DNA from: Planosporangium mesophilum
GTDB taxonomy: Bacteria; Actinomycetota; Actinomycetes; Mycobacteriales; Micromonosporaceae
Length of the DNA: 60,708 nucleotides
Assembly: GCF_016863255.1 (NCBI RefSeq)
Contig: NZ_BOON01000011.1
Span: 1-60,708 of the forward strand
Reading direction: 5' to 3'
Positions 20,704-31,549 of the stretch are shown here, one piece after another (the first letter of the stretch is position 1; the number at the start of each line of letters is the position of its first letter). The notes under the pieces were generated by a model. The model worked only from the letters and a program-made list of their open reading frames with translations, was not told the origin of the DNA and made no database searches. The position numbers and the translations under genes were made by a program.

Positions 20704-22125
20704 ATGACCGAACAGATGATCGAGCCGATGGACCAGCTTGCCGGCCTCGGCACGTACGAGTACGGCTGGGCCGACTCCGACCTCGCCGGCGCTTCGGCGC
20801 GACGCGGCCTCGACGAGGACGTCGTTCGCGACATCTCGGCGAAGAAGAACGAGCCGGAGTGGATGCTCGACCTGCGGCTCAAGGGCCTGCGGCTGTTCGG
20901 CCGCAAGCCGATGCCGGCCTGGGGCGCGGACCTGTCCGGGATCGACTTCGACAACATCAAGTACTTCGTCCGCTCGACCGAGAAGCAGGCGGCGAGCTGG
21001 GACGACCTGCCCGCGGACATCAAGAACACCTACGACAAGCTGGGCATCCCGGAGGCCGAGAAGCAGCGGCTGATCGCGGGTGTCGCGGCGCAGTACGAGT
21101 CCGAGGTCGTCTACCACAAGATCAACGAGGAGCTGGAGCGGCAGGGCGTCCTCTTCCTCGACACCGACACGGCGCTCAAGGAGCACCCGGAGCTCTTCAA
21201 GGAGTACTTCGGCACCGTGATCCCGGTCGGTGACAACAAGTTCGCCTCGCTCAACACCTCGGTGTGGTCGGGTGGCTCGTTCATCTACGTGCCGAAGGGC
21301 GTGCACGTGGAGATCCCGCTGCAGGCGTACTTCCGGATCAACACCGAGAACATGGGCCAGTTCGAGCGGACCCTGATCATCGTCGACGAGGGCGCGTACG
21401 TGCACTACGTCGAGGGCTGCACCGCGCCGATCTACTCGTCGGACTCGCTGCACTCCGCGGTCGTCGAGATCATCGTCAAGAAGAACGCCCGGTGCCGGTA
21501 CACGACGATCCAGAACTGGTCGAACAACGTGTACAACCTGGTCACCAAGCGCGCCGTCTGCTCCGAGGGCGCGACCATGGAGTGGATCGACGGCAACCTC
21601 GGCTCCAAGGTGACCATGAAGTACCCGGCCGTCTACATGTACGGCGAGCACGCCAAGGGCGAGGTCCTGTCGGTCGCGATGGCCGGCGAGGGCCAGCACC
21701 AGGACGCCGGCGCCAAGATGGTGCACGCCGCGCCGCACACCTCCTCGAGCATCATCTCCAAGTCGATCGCCCGGGGTGGCGGCCGCACCAGCTACCGGGG
21801 CCTGGTCCAGGTCCTGGAGGGCTCGCACCACTCGAAGTCGACCGTCAAGTGCGACGCGCTGCTGGTCGACACGATCTCCCGCTCCGACACGTACCCGTAC
21901 GTGGACGTGCGTGAGGACGACGTCGCGATGGGCCACGAGGCGACCGTCTCCAAGATCAGTGATGACCAGCTCTTCTACCTGATGAGCCGGGGCATGACCG
22001 AGGACGAGGCCATGGCGATGATCGTGCGCGGCTTCATCGAGCCGATCGCCAAGGAGCTCCCGATGGAGTACGCGCTCGAGCTCAACCGACTCATCGAACT
22101 GCAGATGGAGGGGGCGGTCGGCTAA
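20704..22125 (+). CDS. sufB: Fe-S cluster assembly protein SufB
   Basis: Scaffold protein of 473 residues, part of the SufBC2D complex on which iron-sulphur clusters are built. The SufB/D beta-helix is visible with [20 protein letters not shown], a [14 protein letters not shown] stretch carrying a conserved Cys, and [17 protein letters not shown]. The C-terminal helical part has [19 protein letters not shown], also seen in sufD. ATG 20704 has GAGG about 8 nt before it. A 48-nt gap separates it from sufD. Confidence 0.97.
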   Translation: MTEQMIEPMDQLAGLGTYEYGWADSDLAGASARRGLDEDVVRDISAKKNEPEWMLDLRLKGLRLFGRKPMPAWGADLSGIDFDNIKYFVRSTEKQAASWDDLPADIKNTYDKLGIPEAEKQRLIAGVAAQYESEVVYHKINEELERQGVLFLDTDTALKEHPELFKEYFGTVIPVGDNKFASLNTSVWSGGSFIYVPKGVHVEIPLQAYFRINTENMGQFERTLIIVDEGAYVHYVEGCTAPIYSSDSLHSAVVEIIVKKNARCRYTTIQNWSNNVYNLVTKRAVCSEGATMEWIDGNLGSKVTMKYPAVYMYGEHAKGEVLSVAMAGEGQHQDAGAKMVHAAPHTSSSIISKSIARGGGRTSYRGLVQVLEGSHHSKSTVKCDALLVDTISRSDTYPYVDVREDDVAMGHEATVSKISDDQLFYLMSRGMTEDEAMAMIVRGFIEPIAKELPMEYALELNRLIELQMEGAVG

Positions 22126-22173
22126 CGCCCCCCGCTGCCGCGGTGCCCACCCGATCCTGATCAGAAGGAAGCT

Positions 22174-23319
22174 ATGACCCAGTCCGTCGCGCCGCCGAAG
22201 ACCAAGTCCCAGGCGTTGCGCTCCTACGATGTTGCCGATTTCCCGGCGCTCACCGGCCGGGAGGAGGAGTGGCGGTTCACGCCGCTCAAGCGGCTGCGCG
22301 GCCTCGCGACCGCGACCGGCGGCACCGCCACCGGTCCGGCGCCCAAGCACGAGTACGGGCAGTTGCCTGCCGGCGTCAGCGTCTCCACCGTGGATCGCGA
22401 GGACCCCCGGGTCGGTTCGCTGCTGACCCCGTTCGACCGGATCAGCGCGCTGGCCTACGGCGCCGCCGACTCCGCCCTGCTGGTCAGCGTCGCGCGCGGC
22501 GCCACGCCGGAGCAGGCGGCCGTGATCCGCCTGGTCGGCGGTGGCGGCGAGGGCGTGTCGTTCGGGCACACCTTCGTCGAGGTCGGCCCGCTGGCCGAGG
22601 CGACCCTGGTGCTGGAGCAGACCGGCTCGACCACCCTCGCGGACAACATCGAGGTGTCGGTCGGCGACGGTGCCCGGCTGGTCTTCGTGACCGTGGCCGA
22701 CTGGGCGCCCGACGCGGTACAGGCCCAGCACGTCCGGTTCCGGCTGGGCCGCGACGCCAAGGTGACCCACGTCCAGGTGACGCTCGGCGGTGACCTGGTC
22801 CGCCAGTTCACCAGCGTCGAGTACGGCGACCGGGGCGGCGACTGCGAGGCGTACGGCCTGTACTTCGCCGACTCCGGCCAGCACCTGGAGCACCGGCTGC
22901 TGGTCGACCACGCGGTGCCGGACTGCCGCAGCTACGTCGCGTACCGCGGCGCGCTGCAGGGCAAGGAGGCGCACACGGTCTGGGTCGGCGACGTGCTGAT
23001 CCGGGCCGAGGCCACCGGCACCGACACGTACGAGGTCAACCGCAACCTGGTCCTGACCGACGGGGCTCGGGCGGACTCGGTACCGAACCTGGAGATCGAG
23101 ACCGGTGAGGTCGCCGGCGCCGGACACGCCAGCGCCACCGGAAGGTTCGACGACGAGCAGCTGTTCTACCTGATGGCCCGGGGCATCCCGGCCGAGGAGG
23201 CGCGCAAGCTGGTCGTCCGCGGCTTCTTCAACGAGCTGCTCGGCAAGATCCCGGTCGAGGACCTGCGGGAGCGCCTGGCCGACACGATCGAGGCGCGGCT
23301 GGCAGAGGTGGATCAGTGA
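22174..23319 (+). CDS. sufD: Fe-S cluster assembly protein SufD
   Basis: Protein of 381 residues, the SufB paralogue of the SufBC2D scaffold. The beta-helix core includes LEHRLLVDHAVPDCRSY with the His that takes part in cluster assembly. The C-terminus has LFYLMARGIPAEEARKLVV, mirroring SufB. AGAAGG lies 9 nt before ATG 22174. Its stop overlaps the GTG of the Rieske gene (GTGA). Confidence 0.96.
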   Translation: MTQSVAPPKTKSQALRSYDVADFPALTGREEEWRFTPLKRLRGLATATGGTATGPAPKHEYGQLPAGVSVSTVDREDPRVGSLLTPFDRISALAYGAADSALLVSVARGATPEQAAVIRLVGGGGEGVSFGHTFVEVGPLAEATLVLEQTGSTTLADNIEVSVGDGARLVFVTVADWAPDAVQAQHVRFRLGRDAKVTHVQVTLGGDLVRQFTSVEYGDRGGDCEAYGLYFADSGQHLEHRLLVDHAVPDCRSYVAYRGALQGKEAHTVWVGDVLIRAEATGTDTYEVNRNLVLTDGARADSVPNLEIETGEVAGAGHASATGRFDDEQLFYLMARGIPAEEARKLVVRGFFNELLGKIPVEDLRERLADTIEARLAEVDQ

Positions 23320-23639
23320 CGTCGGTGCGGATCTGTTCCGTCGACGACATCGCCAAGGGCGAGGTCATCGCGGTGACGGTCGACGACACCCCGCTGGCGG
23401 TGGTGCACTGCGAGGACGGCAGCTTCCACGCCGTCCACGACGAGTGCTCGCACGCGGCGATCCCGCTGTCCGAGGGCGAGGTCGACGGCTGCACGCTCGA
23501 GTGCTGGCTGCACGGCTCGCGCTTCGACCTGCGCACCGGCAAGCCGACCGGGCCACCGGCGACCGAGCCCGTACCCGTCTACTCCGTCGAGGTCCGCGAC
23601 GGCGACATCTACGTGAACCTGAGCGAGGAGAGCAAGTGA
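23316..23639 (+). CDS. Rieske-type [2Fe-2S] ferredoxin of the suf operon
   Basis: Protein of 107 residues with the full Rieske ligand set: C44-S-H46 in DECSHAAIPL and C63-x2-H66 in LECWLHGSRFD. These bind a [2Fe-2S] cluster through two Cys and two His. It resembles the ferredoxin subunits of aromatic dioxygenases. It is a usual member of actinobacterial suf operons, between sufD and sufC, where an electron-donor role is assumed but not shown. Both ends overlap neighbours by 4 nt. Confidence 0.93.
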   Translation: MTSVRICSVDDIAKGEVIAVTVDDTPLAVVHCEDGSFHAVHDECSHAAIPLSEGEVDGCTLECWLHGSRFDLRTGKPTGPPATEPVPVYSVEVRDGDIYVNLSEESK

Positions 23640-24409
23640 GCACCCTGGAGATCCGCGACCTGCAGGTCTCGGTCAAGCTGCCCGACGGCGAGCTGAAGCC
23701 GATCCTGGCCGGGGTCAACCTGACCGTACGGTCCGGCGAGACGCACGCGATCATGGGCCCCAACGGCTCGGGCAAGTCGACGCTCGCGTACTCGATCGCC
23801 GGGCACCCCAAGTACGAGATCACCGGCGGCTCGGTGACGCTCGACGGCGAGGACGTCCTCGCGATGACCGTCGACGAGCGCGCCCGCGCCGGCCTGTTCC
23901 TGGCGATGCAGTACCCGGTCGAGGTGCCGGGTGTGTCGGTGGCGAACTTCCTGCGTACCGCGAAGACCGCCATCGACGGCGAGGCGCCGAAGCTGCGCAC
24001 CTGGAGCAAGGAGCTCAAGGGCGCGATGGAGCGGCTGCACATGGACCCGGCGTTCGCCCAGCGCAACGTCAACGAGGGCTTCTCCGGCGGCGAGAAGAAG
24101 CGGCACGAGATCGTGCAGCTCGAGCTGCTCAAGCCGAAGATCGCCATCCTGGACGAGACCGACTCCGGCCTCGACGTCGACGCGCTGCGCATCGTTAGCG
24201 AGGGCGTCAACCGGGTACGCGACACCGGCGACACCGGCATGCTCCTGATCACGCACTACACGCGGATCCTGCGGTACGTGAAGCCGGACTTCGTGCACGT
24301 CTTCGTCGCCGGCCGGATCGTCGAGGAAGGCGGTCCCGAACTGGCCGAGAAGCTGGAAGAGGAAGGCTACGAGCGGTACCTCGCCGGCGCCGGCCCCGCG
24401 AACGCATAG
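23636..24409 (+). CDS. sufC: Fe-S cluster assembly ATPase SufC
   Basis: ABC-type ATPase of 257 residues that drives conformational change of SufB-SufD. Walker A GPNGSGKST near residue 41, signature FSGGEKKRHEI near 148 and the Walker B region KIAILDETDSGLDVDAL are intact. ETDSGLD is the SufC form. GTG 23636 overlaps the Rieske stop. It is 12 nt before sufS. Confidence 0.97.
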   Translation: MSTLEIRDLQVSVKLPDGELKPILAGVNLTVRSGETHAIMGPNGSGKSTLAYSIAGHPKYEITGGSVTLDGEDVLAMTVDERARAGLFLAMQYPVEVPGVSVANFLRTAKTAIDGEAPKLRTWSKELKGAMERLHMDPAFAQRNVNEGFSGGEKKRHEIVQLELLKPKIAILDETDSGLDVDALRIVSEGVNRVRDTGDTGMLLITHYTRILRYVKPDFVHVFVAGRIVEEGGPELAEKLEEEGYERYLAGAGPANA

Positions 24410-24421
24410 GACGGAGTTTCG

Positions 24422-25681
24422 ATGACGGCCACCCTCCCGATGTACGACGTCCAGGCCGTGCGCGCCGACTTCCCGATCCTGGCGCGCCAGGTCAACGGCG
24501 CGCCGCTGGTCTACCTGGACTCGGCGGCCACGTCCCAGAAGCCGCGCCAGGTCCTGGACGCGCTGCGTGAGCACTACGAGCAGCGCAACGCCAACGTGTC
24601 CCGCTCGGTGCACGCGCTGGGCACGGAGGCCACCGAGGCGTACGAGGGTGCCCGGGCCAGGGTGGCCGCCTTCATCGGGGCGGCCACGGCGGAGGAGGTC
24701 GTCTTCACGAAGAACTCCACCGAGGCGATCAACCTGCTGGCGCACGCGTTCTCGGAGCGCAGCATCGACCCGAGGTTCCGGCTGGGCCCCGGCGACGAGA
24801 TCGTGATCTCCGAGATGGAGCACCACTCGAACATCCTGCCGTGGCAGCTGCTGTGCGAGCGTACCGGCGCGACCCTGCGCTGGTTCGGCCTCACAGATGA
24901 CGGCCGGCTCGACGAGTCCGACCTCGACGCGCTGGTCAACGAGCGGACCAAGCTGGTGTCGCTGGTGCACGTGTCCAACATCCTGGGCACGGTCAACGAG
25001 ACCGCGCGGATCGTCGCGCGGGCGCACCAGGTCGGCGCGCTGGTGATGCTGGACGCGTCGCAGTCCGTACCGCACCTGCCCGTCTCGGTGTCCGAGCTCG
25101 GGGTGGACTTCATCGCCTTCACCGGGCACAAGATGTGCGGGCCCACCGGCATCGGCGCGCTCTGGGGCCGGTACGAGCTGCTGCTGGCGATGCCGCCGTT
25201 CCTGGGCGGCGGCTCGATGATCGAGACCGTCACGATGCAACGGTCGACGTACGCGCTGCCGCCGATGAAGTTCGAGGCGGGCACCCCGCCGATCGCCGAG
25301 GCGGTCGGGCTGGGCGCGGCCGTGGACTACCTGTCGGCGGTCGGTATGGAGGCCATCCACCAGCACGAGGTGGACCTCGCCGGGTACGCGCTCGGCGCCC
25401 TGGCGACAGTGCCGGACCTGCGGGTCATCGGTCCCCAGAAGACCGAGGGCCGGGGCGGGACGATCTCCTTCGCGCTCGGGGACATCCACCCGCACGACGT
25501 CGGGCAGATCCTCGACAACGAGGGTGTCGAGGTACGCGCCGGCCACCACTGCGCCCGCCCGGTCTGCGCCCGGTACGGCGTACCGGCCACCACCCGCGCC
25601 TCGTTCTACCTGTACACGACCACCGACGAGATCGACGCGATGGTGCGCGCCTTGGAGAAGGCGCGGAAGGTGTTCGGGTGA
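24422..25681 (+). CDS. sufS: cysteine desulphurase SufS
   Basis: PLP enzyme of 419 residues that takes sulphur from cysteine as a persulphide. Visible are LDSAATSQKP at the N-terminus, the PLP-site block ISEMEHHSNILPW, the Schiff-base Lys in DFIAFTGHKMCGPTG, and the active Cys in VRAGHHCARPVCARYG. This is the group II (SufS) type, which works with a SufU or SufE acceptor. GGACGGAG lies before ATG 24422. Its stop overlaps sufU. Confidence 0.97.
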   Translation: MTATLPMYDVQAVRADFPILARQVNGAPLVYLDSAATSQKPRQVLDALREHYEQRNANVSRSVHALGTEATEAYEGARARVAAFIGAATAEEVVFTKNSTEAINLLAHAFSERSIDPRFRLGPGDEIVISEMEHHSNILPWQLLCERTGATLRWFGLTDDGRLDESDLDALVNERTKLVSLVHVSNILGTVNETARIVARAHQVGALVMLDASQSVPHLPVSVSELGVDFIAFTGHKMCGPTGIGALWGRYELLLAMPPFLGGGSMIETVTMQRSTYALPPMKFEAGTPPIAEAVGLGAAVDYLSAVGMEAIHQHEVDLAGYALGALATVPDLRVIGPQKTEGRGGTISFALGDIHPHDVGQILDNEGVEVRAGHHCARPVCARYGVPATTRASFYLYTTTDEIDAMVRALEKARKVFG

Positions 25682-26142
25682 GGGCTGTGGACGACCTCTA
25701 CCAGGAGATCATCCTGGATCACTACAAGCACCCGCACGGGCGGGGGCTGCGCGAGCCGTACCGGGCCGAGGCGCACCACGTCAACCCGACCTGCGGCGAC
25801 GAGGTGACGATCCGGGTCGACGTGGCCGACGATCGGATCACCGACGTCTCGTACGAGGGCGTCGGCTGCTCGATCAGCCAGGCGTCGGCCAGCGTGCTGC
25901 ACGAGACGATGGTCGGGCTGCCGGTCATCGAGGCCCTGGCGCGCCACGACGCGTTCGCCGCGCTGATGGTCGGCCGGGGTCAGGTCGAGCCTGACGAGGA
26001 TGTCCTCGGCGACGCGGTAGCGTTCGCCGGGGTGGCCCGCTACCCGGCGCGGGTCAAGTGCGCGCTGCTGTCGTGGATGGCGTTCAAGGACGCCCTCGCG
26101 CGGGCGGCCGTTCCAGAGTCGAACGTGGGAGGCACATCATGA
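25678..26142 (+). CDS. sufU: sulphur acceptor SufU
   Basis: Zinc protein of 154 residues, related to IscU, that accepts sulphur from SufS by ligand exchange. The conserved ligands are Cys and Asp in PTCGDEV (about 38-44), Cys in YEGVGCSISQAS (about 64) and Cys in ARVKCALLSW near residue 126. The insertion before the last Cys typical of SufU, as against IscU, is present. GTG 25678 overlaps the sufS stop; GTG 25687 is an alternative. It overlaps sufT by 4 nt. Confidence 0.94.
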   Translation: MRAVDDLYQEIILDHYKHPHGRGLREPYRAEAHHVNPTCGDEVTIRVDVADDRITDVSYEGVGCSISQASASVLHETMVGLPVIEALARHDAFAALMVGRGQVEPDEDVLGDAVAFAGVARYPARVKCALLSWMAFKDALARAAVPESNVGGTS

Positions 26143-26480
26143 GCGAGGTCACCGCCAAGGCGTCTGTCGACGACGTCGAAGAGGCCATGAAGGACGTCGT
26201 CGACCCGGAGCTCGGTATCAACGTGGTTGATCTCGGTCTGGTGTACGGCATCCACGTCGACGACGAGAACGTCGCCACCCTCGACATGACGCTGACCTCG
26301 GCCGCCTGCCCGCTCACCGACGTGATCGAGGACCAGGCCCGCTCGGCGCTGTGCAAGGGCCCGGGTGGCGGGCTGGTCAACGACATGCGCATCAACTGGG
26401 TCTGGATGCCGCCGTGGGGTCCGGACAAGATCACCGACGAGGGCCGCGAGCAGCTGCGCGCGCTCGGCTTCAACGTCTGA
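26139..26480 (+). CDS. sufT: Fe-S cluster maturation protein SufT (MIP18/DUF59)
   Basis: Protein of 113 residues from the MIP18 (DUF59) family, which helps load Fe-S clusters into target enzymes. Motifs: VVDPELGINVVDLGLVYGI near residue 24, and TSAACPLTDVIEDQ near residue 48 with the conserved Cys. GGGAGG lies about 7 nt before ATG 26139, which sits on the sufU stop. It is last in the suf operon and is followed by a hairpin. Confidence 0.93.
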   Translation: MSEVTAKASVDDVEEAMKDVVDPELGINVVDLGLVYGIHVDDENVATLDMTLTSAACPLTDVIEDQARSALCKGPGGGLVNDMRINWVWMPPWGPDKITDEGREQLRALGFNV

Positions 26481-26502
26481 CGCCACACTCCGCGATCCTG
26501 GT

Positions 26503-26532
26503 CACCTGACGGGCCGGTAGCGCCGTCAGGTG
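26503..26532 (+). terminator. hairpin after the suf operon
   Basis: CACCTGACGG (26503-26512) pairs with CCGTCAGGTG (26523-26532) around a 10-nt loop, 22 nt after the sufT stop. There is no T-run. It probably ends the suf transcript, or reduces it before acVLRF1. Confidence 0.6.
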
Positions 26533-26560
26533 TCCACGACTGCCAGTTATCGTCGTCGAC

Positions 26561-27217
26561 ATGGGGAGCAGGCCCGCGGCGGGCGGAGGACGGTGGGTCG
26601 AGGTCGACCCCGAGCGGCTGCCCCGCTGGCTGGCCGGTTTCCGCGAGCGGCACGGCGACGTGATCGCGCGACGGCTCCCGGACGGGCTCGCACTCACCGC
26701 CGCGGACGGCGAGGTGGCCGAGTGCCACCTGCTCCTCGGTTCGGCGGGCGACCTCGACGACCTGGCGACCGAGGCGCTGCGCCCGCACCGGCTGGGGCTG
26801 CTGCTGGTACGGCGGGGCGGGTACGGCATCGGCGTCGCGCAGGGGACCGAACTGGTCGAGTCCAAGGTCGGCAGCCGGTACGTGCAGAGCCGTACGGCCG
26901 CTGGCGGCTGGTCGCAGCAGCGGTTCGCCCGCCGCCGCGACAACCAGGCCCGCGCCGCGGCCGGCGAGACCGTGGACACCGTCCTTCGCCTGCTCGTACC
27001 GCAGGCGAAGGTTCTGGACGCGCTGGTGACCGGGGGAGACCGCCGGCTGGTCGACGAGGTGCTGGCCGATCCGCGCCTCGCGCCGCTGCGCGAGCTGCGG
27101 GCCGAGCGCTTTCTCGACGTACCCGATCCCAAGCTCGCCGTCCTGAAGACGGCCGTGGCCGGCGCGCGGAAGGTCCGGATCCGGCTGCCTGACACCGGGT
27201 CCGGACCTTCCGGGTGA
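26561..27217 (+). CDS. acVLRF1-family release factor / peptidyl-tRNA hydrolase
   Basis: Protein of 218 residues. The VLRF1 core lies at about 75-130, with GSRYVQSR, then GGWSQQRFARRR and the basic DNQ segment, the signature of Vms1-like release factor 1 domains whose Gln cleaves peptidyl-tRNA. The actinobacterial form (acVLRF1) is thought to rescue stalled ribosomes or stalled nascent chains. ATG 26561 follows the proposed suf terminator by 28 nt and no clear ribosome site is seen, so the start is only likely. It converges with the zinc peptidase, the stop codons being 3 nt apart. Confidence 0.85.
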   Translation: MGSRPAAGGGRWVEVDPERLPRWLAGFRERHGDVIARRLPDGLALTAADGEVAECHLLLGSAGDLDDLATEALRPHRLGLLLVRRGGYGIGVAQGTELVESKVGSRYVQSRTAAGGWSQQRFARRRDNQARAAAGETVDTVLRLLVPQAKVLDALVTGGDRRLVDEVLADPRLAPLRELRAERFLDVPDPKLAVLKTAVAGARKVRIRLPDTGSGPSG

Positions 27218-27220
27218 CGA

Positions 27221-28156
27221 CTAGACGCCGCGGCCGAACGTGTCGCAGGTACGGGCGTCGCCGCTGTTGTAGCCCTGGTTGAACCACTTCTGGCGGTCGT
27301 CGGACGAGCCGTGGGTGAACTTCGACTCGTCGACCCCGCCGCCCATCTTCTTCTGGATCGCGTCGTCACCGACCGCGGCGGCCGCGTCCAGCGCCTCCCG
27401 GACGTCCTGCGGCGTGACGGAGGTGAACAGGGCCTGGCCCTGGGCGCTCCTGGTCTCGGTGGCGTGGTTGGTCCACACCCCGGCGTAGCAGTCGGCCTGC
27501 AGCTCCAGCATCACCGAGTACTGGTTGGCGTTGTTCGGGTCGCGCTGTTGCGCCCGGCGCATCTGGGCCTCGGTACCGAGCAGGTCCTGCACGTGGTGGC
27601 CGTACTCGTGGGCGAGCACGTACGGCTGGGCGAACTGGCCCTTCGCGCCGAACCGGCTGGACAGCTCGTCGTAGAAGGCCAGGTCGATGTACACCTTGTC
27701 GTCGGCCGGGCAGTAGAACGGCCCGACACCGGAGTCGGCCTGCCCACAGGCGGTGCTGACGGCGCTGGAGAAGTAGTGGGTGGGCGCCTTCTGGTACGGC
27801 TTGCCGAACGTCTCCGGCAGCGTGGTCTGCCAGTACGCCTGGATCGAGTTGACGTAGAGCAGGTTGCGACAGTCGGCGTCCTTGAACCGGTCGGGATTGC
27901 TCTTGTCGCACTTCTGCTCGAGCGTGGTGTTGTTGCCCTGGCCGCTGTCGTCGCCGCCGCCGCCGAGCAGGCTGCGGCCGAACGTACCGCCGCCGACCAG
28001 CAGGCCGATCACCACGACGACGATCGTGATGATCATCCCACCCCCGCCGCCGCCCATCGGGATCGGCAGGCCGAAGCCGCGGCCGCCTCCGCCACCGGCT
28101 CCCCGTGCGTCCTCGACCTGGCTGGTGTCCAGATCAGCGTTCTCGTTGAGTTCCAT
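27221..28156 (-). CDS. neutral zinc metallopeptidase, membrane-anchored (YpfJ type)
   Basis: Protein of 311 residues. The N-terminus is cytoplasmic and Gly-rich (about 1-40), followed by one transmembrane helix (about 41-57) and an extracytoplasmic domain. The zinc motif HEYGHHVQ is at 183-190, with the Glu as catalytic base. Four Cys outside the helix (about 83, 96, 137, 149) could form disulphides. This matches the putative neutral zinc metallopeptidase family (YpfJ/KPN_02809), whose substrates are unknown. GAGG lies upstream of ATG 28156. Confidence 0.9.
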   Translation of the reverse strand: MELNENADLDTSQVEDARGAGGGGGRGFGLPIPMGGGGGGMIITIVVVVIGLLVGGGTFGRSLLGGGGDDSGQGNNTTLEQKCDKSNPDRFKDADCRNLLYVNSIQAYWQTTLPETFGKPYQKAPTHYFSSAVSTACGQADSGVGPFYCPADDKVYIDLAFYDELSSRFGAKGQFAQPYVLAHEYGHHVQDLLGTEAQMRRAQQRDPNNANQYSVMLELQADCYAGVWTNHATETRSAQGQALFTSVTPQDVREALDAAAAVGDDAIQKKMGGGVDESKFTHGSSDDRQKWFNQGYNSGDARTCDTFGRGV

Positions 28157-28426
28157 CTCGACCTCGATCGCCGCTCACGTCCATGAAAATGACCACTGCC
28201 ACGAATATGACCGCTGTCACCGCTGCGCCGGACCAGGTCCGCGCGCCCGGTTCGTACCCTACGATCTCGATCGATAATCGTGTCGCTGGTCGGGGTGGGG
28301 GAGCGGGTACACTGGTCGCGTGCTCGCCCGCAGAGACTGACCCGCCCGCGCCGACCGCTTCGAGCGGCCGGCGCCGCTGTGTGCCCCGGTCAGTGCCCGA
28401 TCGTCAAAGAGAGCGAGCTTTCCCGC

Positions 28427-30037
<1,611 letters not shown>

Positions 30038-30043
30038 GTACGC

Positions 30044-31411
30044 CTACCAGGGCGTCGCCAGGACCGCCTCGATCACGACCGCGACCACGGCCCCGAGGGC
30101 GGTGAGCGCGAGCGGGGCGGGCACCGGCGTACCGGCCTGCCGCTCCGGCGCCACCGCCGCGACCGTCAGCCACGGGAAGAACGGCAGCCAGGCGTGCTCC
30201 ACGCCGCCCCGGGCCAGCCCGGCGAGGACCGAGAACAGCACCGCCACGCCCGCGCCGACCAGGAACGGCCAGGCCGGCGTGTTGCGTACCTTGCGCAGGC
30301 TGGCCAGCAGCGGCGGCCCGACCGCGAGCAGCAGCGCCACCAGGCTGATCCCGCTCCACCACAGCGCCGAGCGGTGCGGTACCACCCGGCTGGTCCAGTC
30401 GTGCTGGGCGACCCCGAGCCCGCTGGCCCAGGAGAAGCCGAGCAGGTACGAGGTGGCCAGCACCGGAATCAGTACGCCGATGCCGCTGGCGAGGTTGAGG
30501 AACGGCCGCCGCCGGGCGAAGTACAGCAGGATCAGGGCCAGACCGAGCCAGGGCACCGAGTACGAGAACAGCGCGGCCACCCCGGCCAGCAGTCCGGCGA
30601 CGCCGGCCCAGGCGGCGGCGCGCCGGCCGGTACGCCCGGGCGCGCTGGCGCGTACGCCGGCGGCGATCATCGCGGCGCCCAGCATCGCGACGATCCCGTC
30701 CAGGCTGACCGCCGTCCACACCGCGTACGGGGCCAGGACCAGCACCGGGAGGTAGCGGCGGGCCGTCAGCTCACCACAGGTGCCGCTCACGGCGGCCAGT
30801 ACCAGCGGCACGGTGACCGTGCCGAGCGCGGTGATCAGCAGTCCGAGCGCCAGGTTGTCCGAGATCCCGATCCGGTGCAGCGCCCAGAGCAGGATCACCG
30901 GTCCCGGTGGGTGCCCGCGCGCCGCCACCGACAGCTCACCGGCTCGTTCGGTGAAGTGGCGGACGAAGTCCACCGGGGTGTCGCCGACCGCGGCCAGGTC
31001 GGCGGAGTACTCGTCCGGAGAGCTCAGCGCCCGGGTCAGCCCGGACTCGCCGTCCGCGACGGCGAGCGCGAGGGCCCATGCCAGCGCGGTCAGGTACGAC
31101 CAGACCAGCACGAGCCGCCACGGCAGCCGGTCGAGCCAACCACGTGCCCCGAGCACCAGGACCACGGCGGCGACAGCGGGGGCGAGCAGGCTCGCCGGGC
31201 CGAGTTGCAGCCGGTACCGGCCGAGAAACGGGGCACTCGCGGTGCCCAATTGCGCACCGGCGCGTACCGCGAGCGCGGTCAGAGCGAGCCCGGCGACGGT
31301 GAGGACCAGCCAGCCGAGGGCGTCGCGCCACGGCCTGGGTACGGGTTCCGGGAGGCGCCGTGGCTGCCCGGGCACACCCTCGGTCACGACGACCCCCGCT
31401 CTGCTCATCAC
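30044..31411 (-). CDS. polytopic membrane protein, GT-C-like
   Basis: Protein of 455 residues with about 11-12 hydrophobic helices and no signal sequence beyond the first helix (about 32-50). The loop after the early helices has SSPDEYSADLAAVGDTP and then RGHPPGPVILLWALHRIG, the HPPG pattern seen in polyprenol-phosphate-dependent GT-C glycosyltransferases. This suggests a wall-glycan or lipoglycan transferase, but donor and acceptor cannot be inferred. It is divergent from the small HTH gene. Confidence 0.7.
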   Translation of the reverse strand: MMSRAGVVVTEGVPGQPRRLPEPVPRPWRDALGWLVLTVAGLALTALAVRAGAQLGTASAPFLGRYRLQLGPASLLAPAVAAVVLVLGARGWLDRLPWRLVLVWSYLTALAWALALAVADGESGLTRALSSPDEYSADLAAVGDTPVDFVRHFTERAGELSVAARGHPPGPVILLWALHRIGISDNLALGLLITALGTVTVPLVLAAVSGTCGELTARRYLPVLVLAPYAVWTAVSLDGIVAMLGAAMIAAGVRASAPGRTGRRAAAWAGVAGLLAGVAALFSYSVPWLGLALILLYFARRRPFLNLASGIGVLIPVLATSYLLGFSWASGLGVAQHDWTSRVVPHRSALWWSGISLVALLLAVGPPLLASLRKVRNTPAWPFLVGAGVAVLFSVLAGLARGGVEHAWLPFFPWLTVAAVAPERQAGTPVPAPLALTALGAVVAVVIEAVLATPW

Positions 31412-31425
31412 GGGCCATCACGGTA

Positions 31426-31437
31426 TCGGGTACCCGA
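31426..31437. repeat. perfect 12-bp palindrome
   Basis: TCGGGTACCCGA is self-complementary and lies just upstream of the GT-C-like gene (start 31411) in the divergent region shared with the HTH gene. It could be a dimeric regulator site. No regulator is assigned. Confidence 0.4.
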
Positions 31438-31493
31438 CAGCCGTGTGCGTGTCGGTTGGCGCGGGGTCGATATCTGGCGCATGATCGCCTGAG

Positions 31494-31515
31494 GCGGTCT
31501 AATAGGTGAGACCGC
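31494..31515 (+). promoter_or_regulatory. inverted repeat upstream of the HTH/crotonase pair
   Basis: GCGGTCT (31494-31500) and AGACCGC (31509-31515) form a perfect 7-bp inverted repeat around AATAGGTG, the only AT-rich point of the region and a plausible -10 zone. It lies 35 nt before the HTH start and could be that protein's own operator. Confidence 0.4.
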
Positions 31516-31549
31516 ACCAACCGCTCAGTCTGGGACGTGAGGAATCAAC

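Noticed and set aside
20212-23127. 971-codon minus-strand frame opposite sufR, sufB and sufD
   Set aside because: Low-complexity mirror of well-supported suf genes with no recognisable motif.
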